From Hydrogenophaga pseudoflava (GTDB lineage: Bacteria; Pseudomonadota; Gammaproteobacteria; Burkholderiales; Burkholderiaceae_C), in the NCBI RefSeq assembly GCF_031020795.1, contig NZ_JAVHJP010000002.1, forward strand, positions 558,001-622,000: 64,000 nt of DNA, in the 5' to 3' direction. This document shows, piece by piece, positions 19,036 to 26,274 of the stretch (positions within the stretch are counted from its first letter, which is position 1; the number at the start of each line of letters is the position of its first letter). Below the pieces are notes generated by a model. The model saw only the letters and a program-made list of their open reading frames with translations, was not told where the DNA came from and did no database searches. A program made the position numbers and the translations under genes.

Positions 19036-19269
19036 ATGGCGAAATGCGAGACCTGTGGCAACAACTACGACAAGTCGTTTGAAGTGGTCATGCAGGGCCA
19101 GACCCATGTGTTCGACAGCTTCGAGTGCGCCATCTTCGCGCTGGCGCCGGCCTGTGAGCGCTGCGGCGTGCGCGTGATGGGGCATGGCGTGGAGAAAAAT
19201 GGCCGCATTTTTTGCTGCAGCCATTGCGCCGAAGAGGTGGGCATCACCGAGCTGCGTGACCGCGCCTGA
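19036..19269 (+). CDS. Small Cys-rich metal-binding protein
   Basis: The 77-residue protein has four CxxC-type pairs or near pairs: CETCG at residue 4, CERCG near 42 and FCCSHC near 60, with a central HVFDSFECAIF. This is a zinc-ribbon or metallothionein-like arrangement of known but uncharacterised bacterial proteins. GGGAG precedes ATG 19036. The CBS-domain gene follows 45 bases later, so they may be co-transcribed. I see no sigma-54-type promoter here. A role in zinc storage or as a protein adaptor is inference. Confidence 0.85.
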   Translation: MAKCETCGNNYDKSFEVVMQGQTHVFDSFECAIFALAPACERCGVRVMGHGVEKNGRIFCCSHCAEEVGITELRDRA

Positions 19270-19314
19270 GCGGGTCCGCCGGACCCGTGTTTCAACCTCA
19301 ACCAGGAGATCAAG

Positions 19315-19731
19315 ATGCAAACACTCAAAGACGTGATGAGCCCCGACGTGCAGGTGGTGAGCCCCGACGCGACGCTGAAGGAGGCCGCCGCCCTGATGCG
19401 GGACGAAGGCTTCGGCATGCTGCCCGTGGGCGAGAACGACCGCATGATCGGCACGGTGACCGACCGCGACATCGCCGTGCGCGCCGTGGCCCAGGGCAAG
19501 GACTGCAACACGGCGGTGCGCGATGTGATGACGAAAGACGTGATCTGGTGTTACGAGGACGACACCGTGGAAAAGGGCGCCAACGTGATGAGCACCTGCC
19601 AGGTGCGGCGGCTGCCGGTCGTGAACAGCGACAAGCGCCTTGTCGGGATCGTGTCGCTGGGCGACTTCGCGGTCGCCGTCGACGACATCCAGCCCACGGC
19701 CGACGCCCTGGTGGGCATCTCGCAGCCCTGA
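19315..19731 (+). CDS. CBS-pair domain protein
   Basis: The 138-residue protein consists of two CBS motifs: VMSPDVQVVSPDATLKEAA followed by GTVTDRDIAVRAV, and VMTKDVIWCYEDDTVEKGA followed by LVGIVSLGDFAVAV. Stand-alone CBS pairs bind adenosine nucleotides such as AMP, ATP or NAD and act as energy sensors on partner proteins. AGGAGATC lies just before ATG 19315. The partner is not evident; the gene is downstream of the small Cys-rich protein and upstream of a lipoprotein with a separate promoter. Confidence 0.92.
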   Translation: MQTLKDVMSPDVQVVSPDATLKEAAALMRDEGFGMLPVGENDRMIGTVTDRDIAVRAVAQGKDCNTAVRDVMTKDVIWCYEDDTVEKGANVMSTCQVRRLPVVNSDKRLVGIVSLGDFAVAVDDIQPTADALVGISQP

Positions 19732-19747
19732 GCGCCACGGGCCGGTG

Positions 19748-19761
19748 GGCACCGCAATTGC
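19748..19761 (+). promoter_or_regulatory. Predicted sigma-54 promoter for 19811 gene
   Basis: GGCACCGCAATTGC, a good -24/-12 match; predicted start near 19773 gives a 38-base leader. Confidence 0.72.
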
Positions 19762-19810
19762 CCCCCGATGGCATCCAACAGTTCGTTGGTGCAACCCGGA
19801 GGAACCTGCC

Positions 19811-20095
19811 ATGCCCACCGTCTTCACCCCCGCCGTCCGCCGCTGGATCGTCGTTGCCGCCGCCTCGGTGCCCCTGGTGGCCCTGACCGCCTGCGACCGC
19901 AACCGGTCCGACGATCTGCCGCCGCGCAGCGACAGCATCGAACGCCCGAACGACCCCAACCGTTCCCCCGTCACGCCCGCGACCCCGGCCAATCCGCCGG
20001 TGCAGGTCGTGCCGCCGGTCCAGCCCGAGGCGCCCGCCGCACCCGGCACCGGCACCACCCCGGGCGGCACGCCCGGCAGCGGCACCGGCCAGTAA
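19811..20095 (+). CDS. Small Pro/Thr-rich lipoprotein
   Basis: The 94-residue protein has a signal sequence with a lipobox LTAC near residue 26 (ASVPLVALTAC), so a lipidated Cys is expected. The mature part is almost entirely Pro, Thr, Gly and Val (PVTPATPANPPVQVV) and probably extended in the periplasm. GGAGG at 19799-19803 sets ATG 19811. No enzymatic domain; a structural or envelope stress role is a guess. Confidence 0.8.
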   Translation: MPTVFTPAVRRWIVVAAASVPLVALTACDRNRSDDLPPRSDSIERPNDPNRSPVTPATPANPPVQVVPPVQPEAPAAPGTGTTPGGTPGSGTGQ

Positions 20096-20118
20096 ACGCC
20101 GCCTCGCCGGTGTCCGCC

Positions 20119-20316
20119 TCAGGAGGCCTTGCGAGAGGCCTTCTTCGGTGGGGCGGGCACCCGGCCCCCCGCATCGCGCGCCTCGGACAGCGCGATCGCG
20201 ATCGCCTGTTTGCGGCTGCGCACCCTGGCGCCCGAGCTGCTCTTGAGATCACCCTCCTTGAACTCGTGCATCACCTTGCTGACCTTGCGCCGGGTGATGG
20301 TGTCGGTTTTCGTCAT
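20119..20316 (-). CDS. Small basic DUF6496-like protein
   Basis: The 65-residue protein is Lys/Arg-rich, with the segment VSKVMHEFKEGDLKSSSG followed by VRSRKQAIAIALSEAR, which is the pattern of short DUF6496 proteins in Proteobacteria. It may bind nucleic acid through its basic tail (PAPPKKASRKAS), but this has not been shown. GGGAG precedes ATG 20316. It lies 20 bases after the Crp/Fnr gene on the same strand, so it is probably the second gene of that operon. Confidence 0.85.
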   Translation of the reverse strand: MTKTDTITRRKVSKVMHEFKEGDLKSSSGARVRSRKQAIAIALSEARDAGGRVPAPPKKASRKAS

Positions 20317-20336
20317 GGTCGTGCTCCCTTCCGTGG

Positions 20337-21077
20337 TCAGGCGGCTTGAAGCAGCCGCGGTTTGCAGCCATCCACCGGCAGCAGGCGCTGGTAGGCGTCT
20401 CGCAGCACCCCGTAGCACTCGCAGGCCTGCTGCTCCAGTCCTTTGCGGTTGGTCACCTGCACGTGGCCCCGGGTGTAGCGGATCAGTCCGAGCTTCTGCA
20501 GCAGCAGCGCGCCTTCGGTGACCCCTTCGCGCCGCACGCCCAGCCGCATGGCGATCTGTTCCTGTGTCATGAACACCTCGTCGCAGCCCGAGCGGTCGGC
20601 CTGCAGCAGCAGGCAGCCGGCCACCTGCTGCGTGATCACGTGGTGCCGGGCGCACAGCGCGCGCTGCGCCGTCTGGGCCAGCAGCGCCTGCGTGAAGCCC
20701 AGCAGCATGCGCATGGTCGAACCCGCCCGGTTGAACTCGCTGCGCAGCACGCCGGCCGGTATGCGAATGGCCTCGCCGGTGGTCAGCACCATCGCGCAGC
20801 CGCACGTCGGCCCCCCGCTCATGACCAGCGACACGCCCAGCATGCCCTCGTTGCCCACCAGGGCCGACTCCACGCAGTCGCCGTCGAGGGTCACGTACAT
20901 GAGCGAGGCCAGAAGCGTGGTGGGAAAGTAGGCGTGGGTCAGCGTCTCGCCCGAGTCGTAGATGGTCTGGTTGCGCGTGAGCACCACGCGGTCGGCGTAG
21001 GGCTTCAGGCGCGACCACTCCACCGGCGTCAGGCCGGCAAGCAGGTGGTTGTCAAAGGGACTGGACGGAGTGTGCAT
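20337..21077 (-). CDS. Crp/Fnr family transcription regulator
   Basis: The 246-residue protein has an N-terminal cyclic-nucleotide-binding-like beta barrel (about 15-130) and a C-terminal winged helix (EQIAMRLGVRREGVTEGALLL near 180-205). The phosphate-binding Arg-Ser of cAMP-dependent Crp is not seen in the corresponding loop (GNEGMLGVSLVMSGG), and there is no N-terminal Fe-S Cys cluster as in Fnr, so the signal is unknown. AAGGA precedes ATG 21077. It is itself behind a sigma-54-type promoter, so it could extend the island's regulation to secondary targets. Confidence 0.9.
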   Translation of the reverse strand: MHTPSSPFDNHLLAGLTPVEWSRLKPYADRVVLTRNQTIYDSGETLTHAYFPTTLLASLMYVTLDGDCVESALVGNEGMLGVSLVMSGGPTCGCAMVLTTGEAIRIPAGVLRSEFNRAGSTMRMLLGFTQALLAQTAQRALCARHHVITQQVAGCLLLQADRSGCDEVFMTQEQIAMRLGVRREGVTEGALLLQKLGLIRYTRGHVQVTNRKGLEQQACECYGVLRDAYQRLLPVDGCKPRLLQAA

Positions 21078-21115
21078 GCTGGTTTCCTTCAAGGGCTGCG
21101 GACACGCTGGTCAAG

Positions 21116-21129
21116 GCAAACGGGATACC
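21116..21129 (-). promoter_or_regulatory. Predicted sigma-54 promoter for Crp/Fnr gene
   Basis: On the minus strand GGTATCCCGTTTGC preceded by T, so TGGTAT replaces TGGCAC. Predicted start near 21104, 27 bases before ATG 21077. Divergent from the promoter at 21149. Confidence 0.65.
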
Positions 21130-21148
21130 AGGGGGGCCGCTGTGCCCG

Positions 21149-21162
21149 GGCACCCGACTTGC
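21149..21162 (+). promoter_or_regulatory. Predicted sigma-54 promoter for 21218 gene
   Basis: GGCACCCGACTTGC; predicted start near 21174 leaves a 44-base leader with GAGGAG before ATG 21218. Confidence 0.7.
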
Positions 21163-21217
21163 CCGGCTCTGCTCACCTCGGTCCGCATGCGACCGACCCC
21201 GTTGTGAGGAGTCACCG

Positions 21218-21529
21218 ATGAACACCGCTTTCATGTTCGGCAGCCTGGTCTCCGTCTGGAGCTTCCATACCCCCGACGTCCCGCCACCGACGCCGTCCTT
21301 GCCCGAGGACCCGCCGGACAAGCCGGACCCCGACAAGCCCGACCCCGACGTGCCGCCGGAAAAACCCGACGAGCCGCCGCCCGACATCTACTTCCCGCCC
21401 GCCCCGCCCCAGCAGATGCCCATCCACGAGCCGCCCCAGACCGGGGACGCGCCCATCCAGGCCCACTTCCCCGGCCGCAATGACCGGGCCGGCCTGGTGC
21501 CCCCGGCAGCGGCCATCGTGTGGCACTGA
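21218..21529 (+). CDS. Pro/Asp-rich repeat protein
   Basis: The 103-residue protein begins with a short hydrophobic stretch (FMFGSLVSVWSF), then a run of Pro-Asp-Lys repeats (PDKPDPDKPDPDVPPEKPD), and a Pro-rich tail. It has a good GAGGAG ribosome-binding site and its own sigma-54-type promoter, which makes it more likely to be real than a random high-G+C frame. No family is recognised. An extended, possibly envelope-spanning or intrinsically disordered protein is inference. Confidence 0.65.
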   Translation: MNTAFMFGSLVSVWSFHTPDVPPPTPSLPEDPPDKPDPDKPDPDVPPEKPDEPPPDIYFPPAPPQQMPIHEPPQTGDAPIQAHFPGRNDRAGLVPPAAAIVWH

Positions 21530-21533
21530 CACA

Positions 21534-21547
21534 GGCATGCCACTTGC
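21534..21547 (+). promoter_or_regulatory. Predicted sigma-54 promoter for 21586 gene
   Basis: GGCATGCCACTTGC begins 5 bases after the stop of the Pro-rich gene; predicted start near 21559 gives a 27-base leader with AAGGAG. Confidence 0.72.
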
Positions 21548-21585
21548 CGAAGAAGGGCCTCTTTTCCCACCCCAAGGAGCACGCC

Positions 21586-21903
21586 ATGACCGACAGCACC
21601 ACCCATCCCGCCACCATGGGGACCACCCCCCGCGACAGCCAAGGCCAGGACTTGTTGAACCGCGTCACGGAAACCGCCCACGGTGCCGTCGACCGGTTCG
21701 CCGACAAGGCGGGGCCTGCGGTGCAGAAGCTGGAGTCGGGCGTGGTCCACGCCAACGAGGTCCTGCACGACCAGGCGCACCGCATGCGCGAAATGGGCGA
21801 CGAGTGGACCAACAGCGCGCGCAACAGCGTGCGCCAGCATCCGCTGACCGCCGTGTTTCTGGCACTGGCTGTGGGCGTGCTCGTCGCACGCGTCTCGCGC
21901 TGA
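21586..21903 (+). CDS. DUF883/ElaB-like C-tail-anchored protein
   Basis: The 105-residue protein has a polar N-terminus, a helical middle with heptad-like repeats (HGAVDRFADKAGPAVQKLES) and one C-terminal membrane helix (PLTAVFLALAVGVLVARVSR). This arrangement is typical of the ElaB/YqjD/DUF883 group, of which E. coli members tether ribosomes to the inner membrane in stationary phase. AAGGAG precedes ATG 21586. Its own sigma-54-type promoter is 39 bases upstream. Confidence 0.85.
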   Translation: MTDSTTHPATMGTTPRDSQGQDLLNRVTETAHGAVDRFADKAGPAVQKLESGVVHANEVLHDQAHRMREMGDEWTNSARNSVRQHPLTAVFLALAVGVLVARVSR

Positions 21904-22115
21904 TGTGCCGGCCCGACCAGTGCACCGGCGCCTGCGCCCAGCAGGCGACGTGCGGCAACACCCCGCTCGACATGGACACAGGTGTCTCGCAACGGGCGCC
22001 CTGTGCGGTGGACGACCCCGGCCCCACCCAGCGCACGCTGTGGCTGCACGCCGAGACCGACGCCGCGCCGGCGGCGTCCGCCGCTGAGGACGGCAGCCGC
22101 GGCGGCGCGGCCTAG
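21903..22115 (+). CDS. Possible small Cys-containing protein
   Basis: A 70-residue frame overlaps the stop of the preceding gene in the arrangement TGATG, which suggests translational coupling. The first 35 residues contain five Cys (MCRPDQCTGACAQQATC and APC), the rest is acidic and Ala-rich. It ends just before a strong bidirectional terminator. No family recognised. It may be a chance frame, and its reality rests on the overlap and on the lack of other use for the stretch. Confidence 0.4.
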   Translation: MCRPDQCTGACAQQATCGNTPLDMDTGVSQRAPCAVDDPGPTQRTLWLHAETDAAPAASAAEDGSRGGAA

Positions 22116-22133
22116 TTCCTCCATCGAAAGATC

Positions 22134-22171
22134 TGCCACGGGCGGGGAGCGATCGCTCTCCGCCCGTGGCA
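22134..22171. terminator. Bidirectional hairpin terminator
   Basis: A 38-base inverted repeat with one mismatch (arms TGCCACGGGCGGGGAGCGA and TCGCTCTCCGCCCGTGGCA) lies between the convergent 21903 and gmhA genes. Its centre is the palindrome GCGATCGC. Confidence 0.8.
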
Positions 22172-22178
22172 CTGTGCT

Positions 22179-22799
22179 TCAGAGCAGGCCGGCCCGGGCC
22201 AGGCGCTTCTCGGTCAGCGCACACAGCGTGTGGCCGATGAAGATGTGGGCCTCCTGCACGCGCGCGGTCACCCACGATGGCACGGTGACCGACACATCGC
22301 ACAGCGGTCCCAGGCGGCCGCCGTCCCGGCCCAGCAGTCCCACCGTCTTCATGCCGAGGCGGCTGGCGGTTTCCGCGGCGCGCACGACATTGGGCGACAT
22401 GCCGGAGGTGGAAATGGCCACCAGGCAATCGCCGGCGCGGCCCAGCGCCGCCACCTGCCGCGCGAAGACGGTGTTGAAGTCGTAGTCGTTGGCGATGCAG
22501 GTCAGGGCCGAGCTGTCCGTGGTGAGGGCCAGCGCGGCCAGTGGGCGCCGGTCCTCGATGAAGCGGCCCGACAGTTCCGCCGCCAGATGCTGGCTGTCGG
22601 CGGCCGAGCCTCCATTGCCGCAGAACATCAGCTTGCCGCCTTTGGCCAGACACGAGGTCCACAGTGCGGCGGCCGCTTCGACTTCGGCTTGCAGGTGAAT
22701 GAGCGCGTTGAAGACTTCCTGGTGCTGGTGAAGGCCTCGCTCGAAGTCTTCATCGACGTGGGCGGGGATTTTCAGAAGGGGTGGGGCAGCGGTGTTCAT
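22179..22799 (-). CDS. gmhA: Sedoheptulose-7-phosphate isomerase
   Basis: The 206-residue SIS-domain enzyme converts sedoheptulose 7-phosphate to D-glycero-D-manno-heptose 7-phosphate in the cytoplasm, the first step of ADP-heptose synthesis. The family motif MFCGNGGSAADSQHLAAEL is near residue 60, and TDSSALTCIANDY and ISTSGMSPNVV follow. Length is near the usual 190-200 residues. The ATG overlaps the hldC stop by 4 bases (22796-22799), so it is the last gene of the minus-strand operon that starts at 27009. It ends at a bidirectional terminator. Confidence 0.93.
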   Translation of the reverse strand: MNTAAPPLLKIPAHVDEDFERGLHQHQEVFNALIHLQAEVEAAAALWTSCLAKGGKLMFCGNGGSAADSQHLAAELSGRFIEDRRPLAALALTTDSSALTCIANDYDFNTVFARQVAALGRAGDCLVAISTSGMSPNVVRAAETASRLGMKTVGLLGRDGGRLGPLCDVSVTVPSWVTARVQEAHIFIGHTLCALTEKRLARAGLL

Positions 22800-23293
22800 G
22801 GCAGGGTCTCCACGGGTTCTTCGGCGCTGCGGCGGGCGCGCTGGATCAGCCGCGTGGTGGAGCAGCCCTGGCGGTAGCCGAGGATGGCGACCCGACCGCC
22901 CCAGCGGTCCACCAGGTCCGCTTCTGCCAGGGTCTGCAGGCTGTAGTCGCCGCCCTTGGCGTACACCTCGGGCCGCAGTTCGTCCAGCAGTGCGGCGGGC
23001 GTGGGCTCGTCGAACACCACGACGAGGGCGACACACTCCAGCGCGGCGAGCACGGCGGCCCGGTCCTCGGCGGCATTGAGCGGGCGCCCCGGCCCCTTGT
23101 TCAGCGCCCGCGCGGAGGCGTCGGAATTGACGCCCACCACCAGGCTGCTGCCCAGCCGGCGGGCCTGGGCGAGGCATTCCACATGGCCGCGGTGCAGCAG
23201 GTCGAACACCCCGTTGGTGAACACCAGCGGGCGCGGCAGCAGCCTGGCGCGTTCGGCCAGTTCGCTGCGTGTGCATTGTTTGAGCAGGTTCAT
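22796..23293 (-). CDS. hldC: D-glycero-beta-D-manno-heptose 1-phosphate adenylyltransferase
   Basis: This 165-residue nucleotidyltransferase has VFTNGVFDLLHRGHVE near residue 25, holding the HxGH nucleotide-binding motif, VGVNSD, and GGDYSLQTLAEADLV near 115. It matches the C-terminal half of HldE; the kinase half is a separate gene at 35716, as in the split HldA/HldC arrangement. It transfers AMP to heptose 1-phosphate giving ADP-heptose. Start and stop both overlap the neighbours by 4 bases (ATGA), showing tight translational coupling in the operon. Confidence 0.93.
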   Translation of the reverse strand: MNLLKQCTRSELAERARLLPRPLVFTNGVFDLLHRGHVECLAQARRLGSSLVVGVNSDASARALNKGPGRPLNAAEDRAAVLAALECVALVVVFDEPTPAALLDELRPEVYAKGGDYSLQTLAEADLVDRWGGRVAILGYRQGCSTTRLIQRARRSAEEPVETLP

Positions 23294-25113
23294 GTCGTGC
23301 CTTTCAACGGTGGTTCGGCGGGGGGCGGTTCGCCCGGCTTCTCCAGCAGGAAACTGCCGATCACCAGGGCGTCCAGCGGCGTGCTGTGGAAGGCGTCCAG
23401 CGCATCCTTGGGCGTGCACACGATGGGCTCGCCGCGGACGTTGAACGAGGTGTTGATCAGCACCGGCACGCCGGTGAGTTCGCCAAACTTTTCCAGCAGT
23501 GCGTGAAAGGCCGGGTTGCTGCTGGCCGAGACGGTCTGCACGCGGGCCGTGCGGTCGAGGTGGCAGGCGGCCGGAATCCGCGCGGCCTGTTCGGGCGGCA
23601 CCTCGTAGACGAACAGCATGAACGGGGCCTTGCCCCCGTTGGCCTGCGCCGGCGTGAACCACTCGGCCAGGCGCTCTTCGGGAATCGCCGGGGCCACCGG
23701 ACGGAAGTCCTCGCGGTCCTTGAGCTCGTTGATGCGCGCCTGCATGCCCTCGTCCAGCGGCGAAGCCAGGATGGAGCGCGCGCCCAGCGCGCGCGGACCG
23801 AACTCCATGCGGCCCTGGAACCAGCCGATGACCTTGCCCTGCGCCAGCAGACGGGCGGTGGAGGCCGCCACATCGTGCAGGCGCATGTAGGGCAGCTTGG
23901 CCCAGCGCAGCAGGGCCTCGATCTCTTCGTCCCCGTAACCGGGCCCCAGGTAGGCGTCGGTCATGGCCCAGCGCCGGTCGGCCAGGGCGGTGGGTGTGTC
24001 GGTCTCGGGCGGCGTGATCGGCCCGGCCGGGTGGGGCCGCTGCAGCGCATCGATCCACAGGGCCGCGCCCAGGGCCGTGCCCGCGTCGCCCGCCGCCGGC
24101 TGCACCCACACCTGTTCGAAGATGCCGCTGTCGCGCAGCTTCGCGTTCATCACGCAGTTCAGCGCCACACCACCGGCCATCGCCAGGCACGGCTGGCCGG
24201 TGACGGTGCGCAGCCAGCGTGCGATCTGCAGCACCGTGTCCTCCAGCACCGCCTGCAGGGCGGCGGCCAGGTCGAAGTGGCGCTGCTCCAGCGGCGCGCC
24301 GCGTGAGCGGCGGGGGCCGGCCAGGGCGGCGAGGTCCACCTGGGCCACCTCGTACCGGCCTTCGCCGAGCCAGCGCACGTGCCCGGCCAGCGCGTCGTGA
24401 TAGCGGCTGCGCTCGCCCATGGCGGCCAGTGCCATCACCTTGTACTCGTCGGACGAATGGAGAAAGCCCAGGTGCGCGGTGACCTGCTCGTACAGCAGGC
24501 CCAGGGAGTGCGGCACCTTCACATCGCCGAAGCCCTCGTAGCGGTCGTTGGAGTAGAGACCGTAGGTGGTGGAGGCGTTTTCCCCCCGGCCGTCCAGCGT
24601 CATCACCGCGCACTGCTCGAACGGACTGGCCAGGAAGGCGCTGGCCTGGTGCGAGAGGTGGTGGTCGACGAAGTGGAAGCGGTAGGGCCCGTCGTGCCGC
24701 ACGCCCTGGAAGCGGGCCCGCAGGTGGTGGGGCGCCCCGTCGGCCAGCTGGCGCGGCGCGTTGACGATGTAGGTGACGAACAGCGGGTCCCAGACGTTCT
24801 CCCAGCCCTCGGGCGGGCGGGCGGAGGGTTGCAGCGGCAACACCATGGGTAGGTCGGCGCGCGCGGCGCCGACGAAGCGCCAGGGGTTGAAGCTGTAGGC
24901 CACGTGGTCCACGTCGGCCAACTGGGCACCCGCCTCGCGCAGGCAGTCGTCGATGGCGTGGTAGGGCAGCTCCCACGCGGTGAAGGGCACCGGCCGCTTG
25001 CCGTGCTTGATGCGCGTGAAGCGCTCCTCTTCGCTGGCCGCAATCACCTGGCCGTCCACCACCAGGGCGGCGGCGCTGTCGTGAAAGGCGGCATTGATGC
25101 CCAGTGTGATCAT
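23290..25113 (-). CDS. NodU/CmcH family carbamoyltransferase
   Basis: The 607-residue enzyme has the family N-terminus (ITLGINAAFHDSAAALVVDG), a Kae1-like active site region (HHLSHQASAFLASPFEQ with DGRGEN), and the C-terminal carbamoyl-phosphate-binding half (FGPRALGARSILASP, NTSFNVRGEPIVCTP). Relatives carbamoylate sugar or antibiotic hydroxyls using carbamoyl phosphate and ATP. Its position between heptosyltransferase and hldC genes, with ATGA overlaps at both ends, suggests that it carbamoylates a sugar of a heptose-containing glycan. The sugar acceptor is inferred from context only. Confidence 0.92.
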   Translation of the reverse strand: MITLGINAAFHDSAAALVVDGQVIAASEEERFTRIKHGKRPVPFTAWELPYHAIDDCLREAGAQLADVDHVAYSFNPWRFVGAARADLPMVLPLQPSARPPEGWENVWDPLFVTYIVNAPRQLADGAPHHLRARFQGVRHDGPYRFHFVDHHLSHQASAFLASPFEQCAVMTLDGRGENASTTYGLYSNDRYEGFGDVKVPHSLGLLYEQVTAHLGFLHSSDEYKVMALAAMGERSRYHDALAGHVRWLGEGRYEVAQVDLAALAGPRRSRGAPLEQRHFDLAAALQAVLEDTVLQIARWLRTVTGQPCLAMAGGVALNCVMNAKLRDSGIFEQVWVQPAAGDAGTALGAALWIDALQRPHPAGPITPPETDTPTALADRRWAMTDAYLGPGYGDEEIEALLRWAKLPYMRLHDVAASTARLLAQGKVIGWFQGRMEFGPRALGARSILASPLDEGMQARINELKDREDFRPVAPAIPEERLAEWFTPAQANGGKAPFMLFVYEVPPEQAARIPAACHLDRTARVQTVSASSNPAFHALLEKFGELTGVPVLINTSFNVRGEPIVCTPKDALDAFHSTPLDALVIGSFLLEKPGEPPPAEPPLKGTT

Positions 25114-26270
25114 GGTGTGACCCCGGTAGGCGCCTCTTCCACAGGCGCGGCGGTGATGGCGGTGGCCGGCTCGGCGGGGGCGGGCGTGTCCATCACGTCC
25201 AGCACCGCCTGCACCACCTCGCCGGGCCCGATGCCCAGCAGGCAGGCGTGATGTCCTTGCGGGCAGACGCTCTTGAGGCAGTGCCGGCAGGGCACGTCGT
25301 GCGAGAGCACGCGCGAGGGCGTGCGCCAGGGCGTGTGCTGCGGATTGGTCAGCGCGTACAGCACCACCACGGGCGTGCCCAGCGCGGCCGCCACGTGGGC
25401 CGGCCCGGTGTTGTTGCACAGCAGGGCCCGGGCGTGGCCGACGAGCGCGGCGAACTGGCCCAGGGAGAGCTGCCCGGTCAGTCGCACCGGGGTCTGGTGC
25501 CGCATCTGCGCGGCGGCCTCGTCGATGAGGGGGGCCTCCGCGTGCGAGCCGGTGAAGACGATCTGGTGGCCGGTGGCCCGGGCCAGGGCGTCGGCCACGC
25601 GGCCAAAGCGCTCGGCGGGGTAGCGGCGCGACGCCGCGGTCGCCCCCGGGTGCACCACCACATAGGGCCGGTCGGGGTCGCCGCCGGCCGCCGCGAAGAG
25701 CGCGCGCATGCGCGCGGTGTCGCCGGCCTGGAAGCTCATGCGCAGGCGGTCATCGGGGGTCTCGAAACCCACCGAGCGCACCAGGTCGAGCTGGCGCCGC
25801 ACCTCGTGGCGCATGCCGCGCTGGCACACGTCCTGGTCGGGCACCCAGTCGGTGAGCAGGGCATAGGGGTTCTCGCGGCAGTGCGCCAGGCGCAGCGGAA
25901 TGCCGGCCAGCAGGCACACCATGGCCGCTGGCAGCGCACTCTGCGTGCAGGTGGTGAAGATGACGGCGGCGTCGAAGGCTTCTTCCGCCAGCCGCCGCAC
26001 CAGGGCCCGTGTCGCTTCGTCCGGATGCGGGCCGGGGTCGGGCTTCATCCAGGCCGCGGCGTGCACCAGGCAGCGGTCGATCCCGGGCACATGGCGCGCG
26101 GCCTCCGCGCCCGAGGCCGAGGCCAGCAGGGTCAGGCGGATGTCTTGGTGCCGCTGCCGGATGGCGGCGAAGGCGGGCGTCGTCATGAGCACGTCGCCCA
26201 GGTTGTCCAGCCGGATGGCCAGGATGTGGCGGGCTTCGGCCCAGGCCGGTGTCGTGGTGTCCTGCTTCAC
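25110..26270 (-). CDS. Glycosyltransferase family 9, heptosyltransferase-like
   Basis: The 386-residue protein has the two Rossmann halves of family 9: an N-terminal part with HILAIRLDNLGDVLMTTPAF near residue 14 and a C-terminal part with VVHPGATAASRRYPAERF and CNNTGPAHVAAALGTP, which binds the ADP-heptose. A Cys/His-rich segment (CRHCLKSVCPQGHHAC) near the end is common in one branch of the family. It starts at GTG 26270, 4 bases after the SDR stop, and overlaps the carbamoyltransferase by 4 bases. It probably transfers heptose in the cytoplasm; the acceptor is unknown. Confidence 0.9.
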   Translation of the reverse strand: MKQDTTTPAWAEARHILAIRLDNLGDVLMTTPAFAAIRQRHQDIRLTLLASASGAEAARHVPGIDRCLVHAAAWMKPDPGPHPDEATRALVRRLAEEAFDAAVIFTTCTQSALPAAMVCLLAGIPLRLAHCRENPYALLTDWVPDQDVCQRGMRHEVRRQLDLVRSVGFETPDDRLRMSFQAGDTARMRALFAAAGGDPDRPYVVVHPGATAASRRYPAERFGRVADALARATGHQIVFTGSHAEAPLIDEAAAQMRHQTPVRLTGQLSLGQFAALVGHARALLCNNTGPAHVAAALGTPVVVLYALTNPQHTPWRTPSRVLSHDVPCRHCLKSVCPQGHHACLLGIGPGEVVQAVLDVMDTPAPAEPATAITAAPVEEAPTGVTP

Positions 26271-26274
26271 GGGG

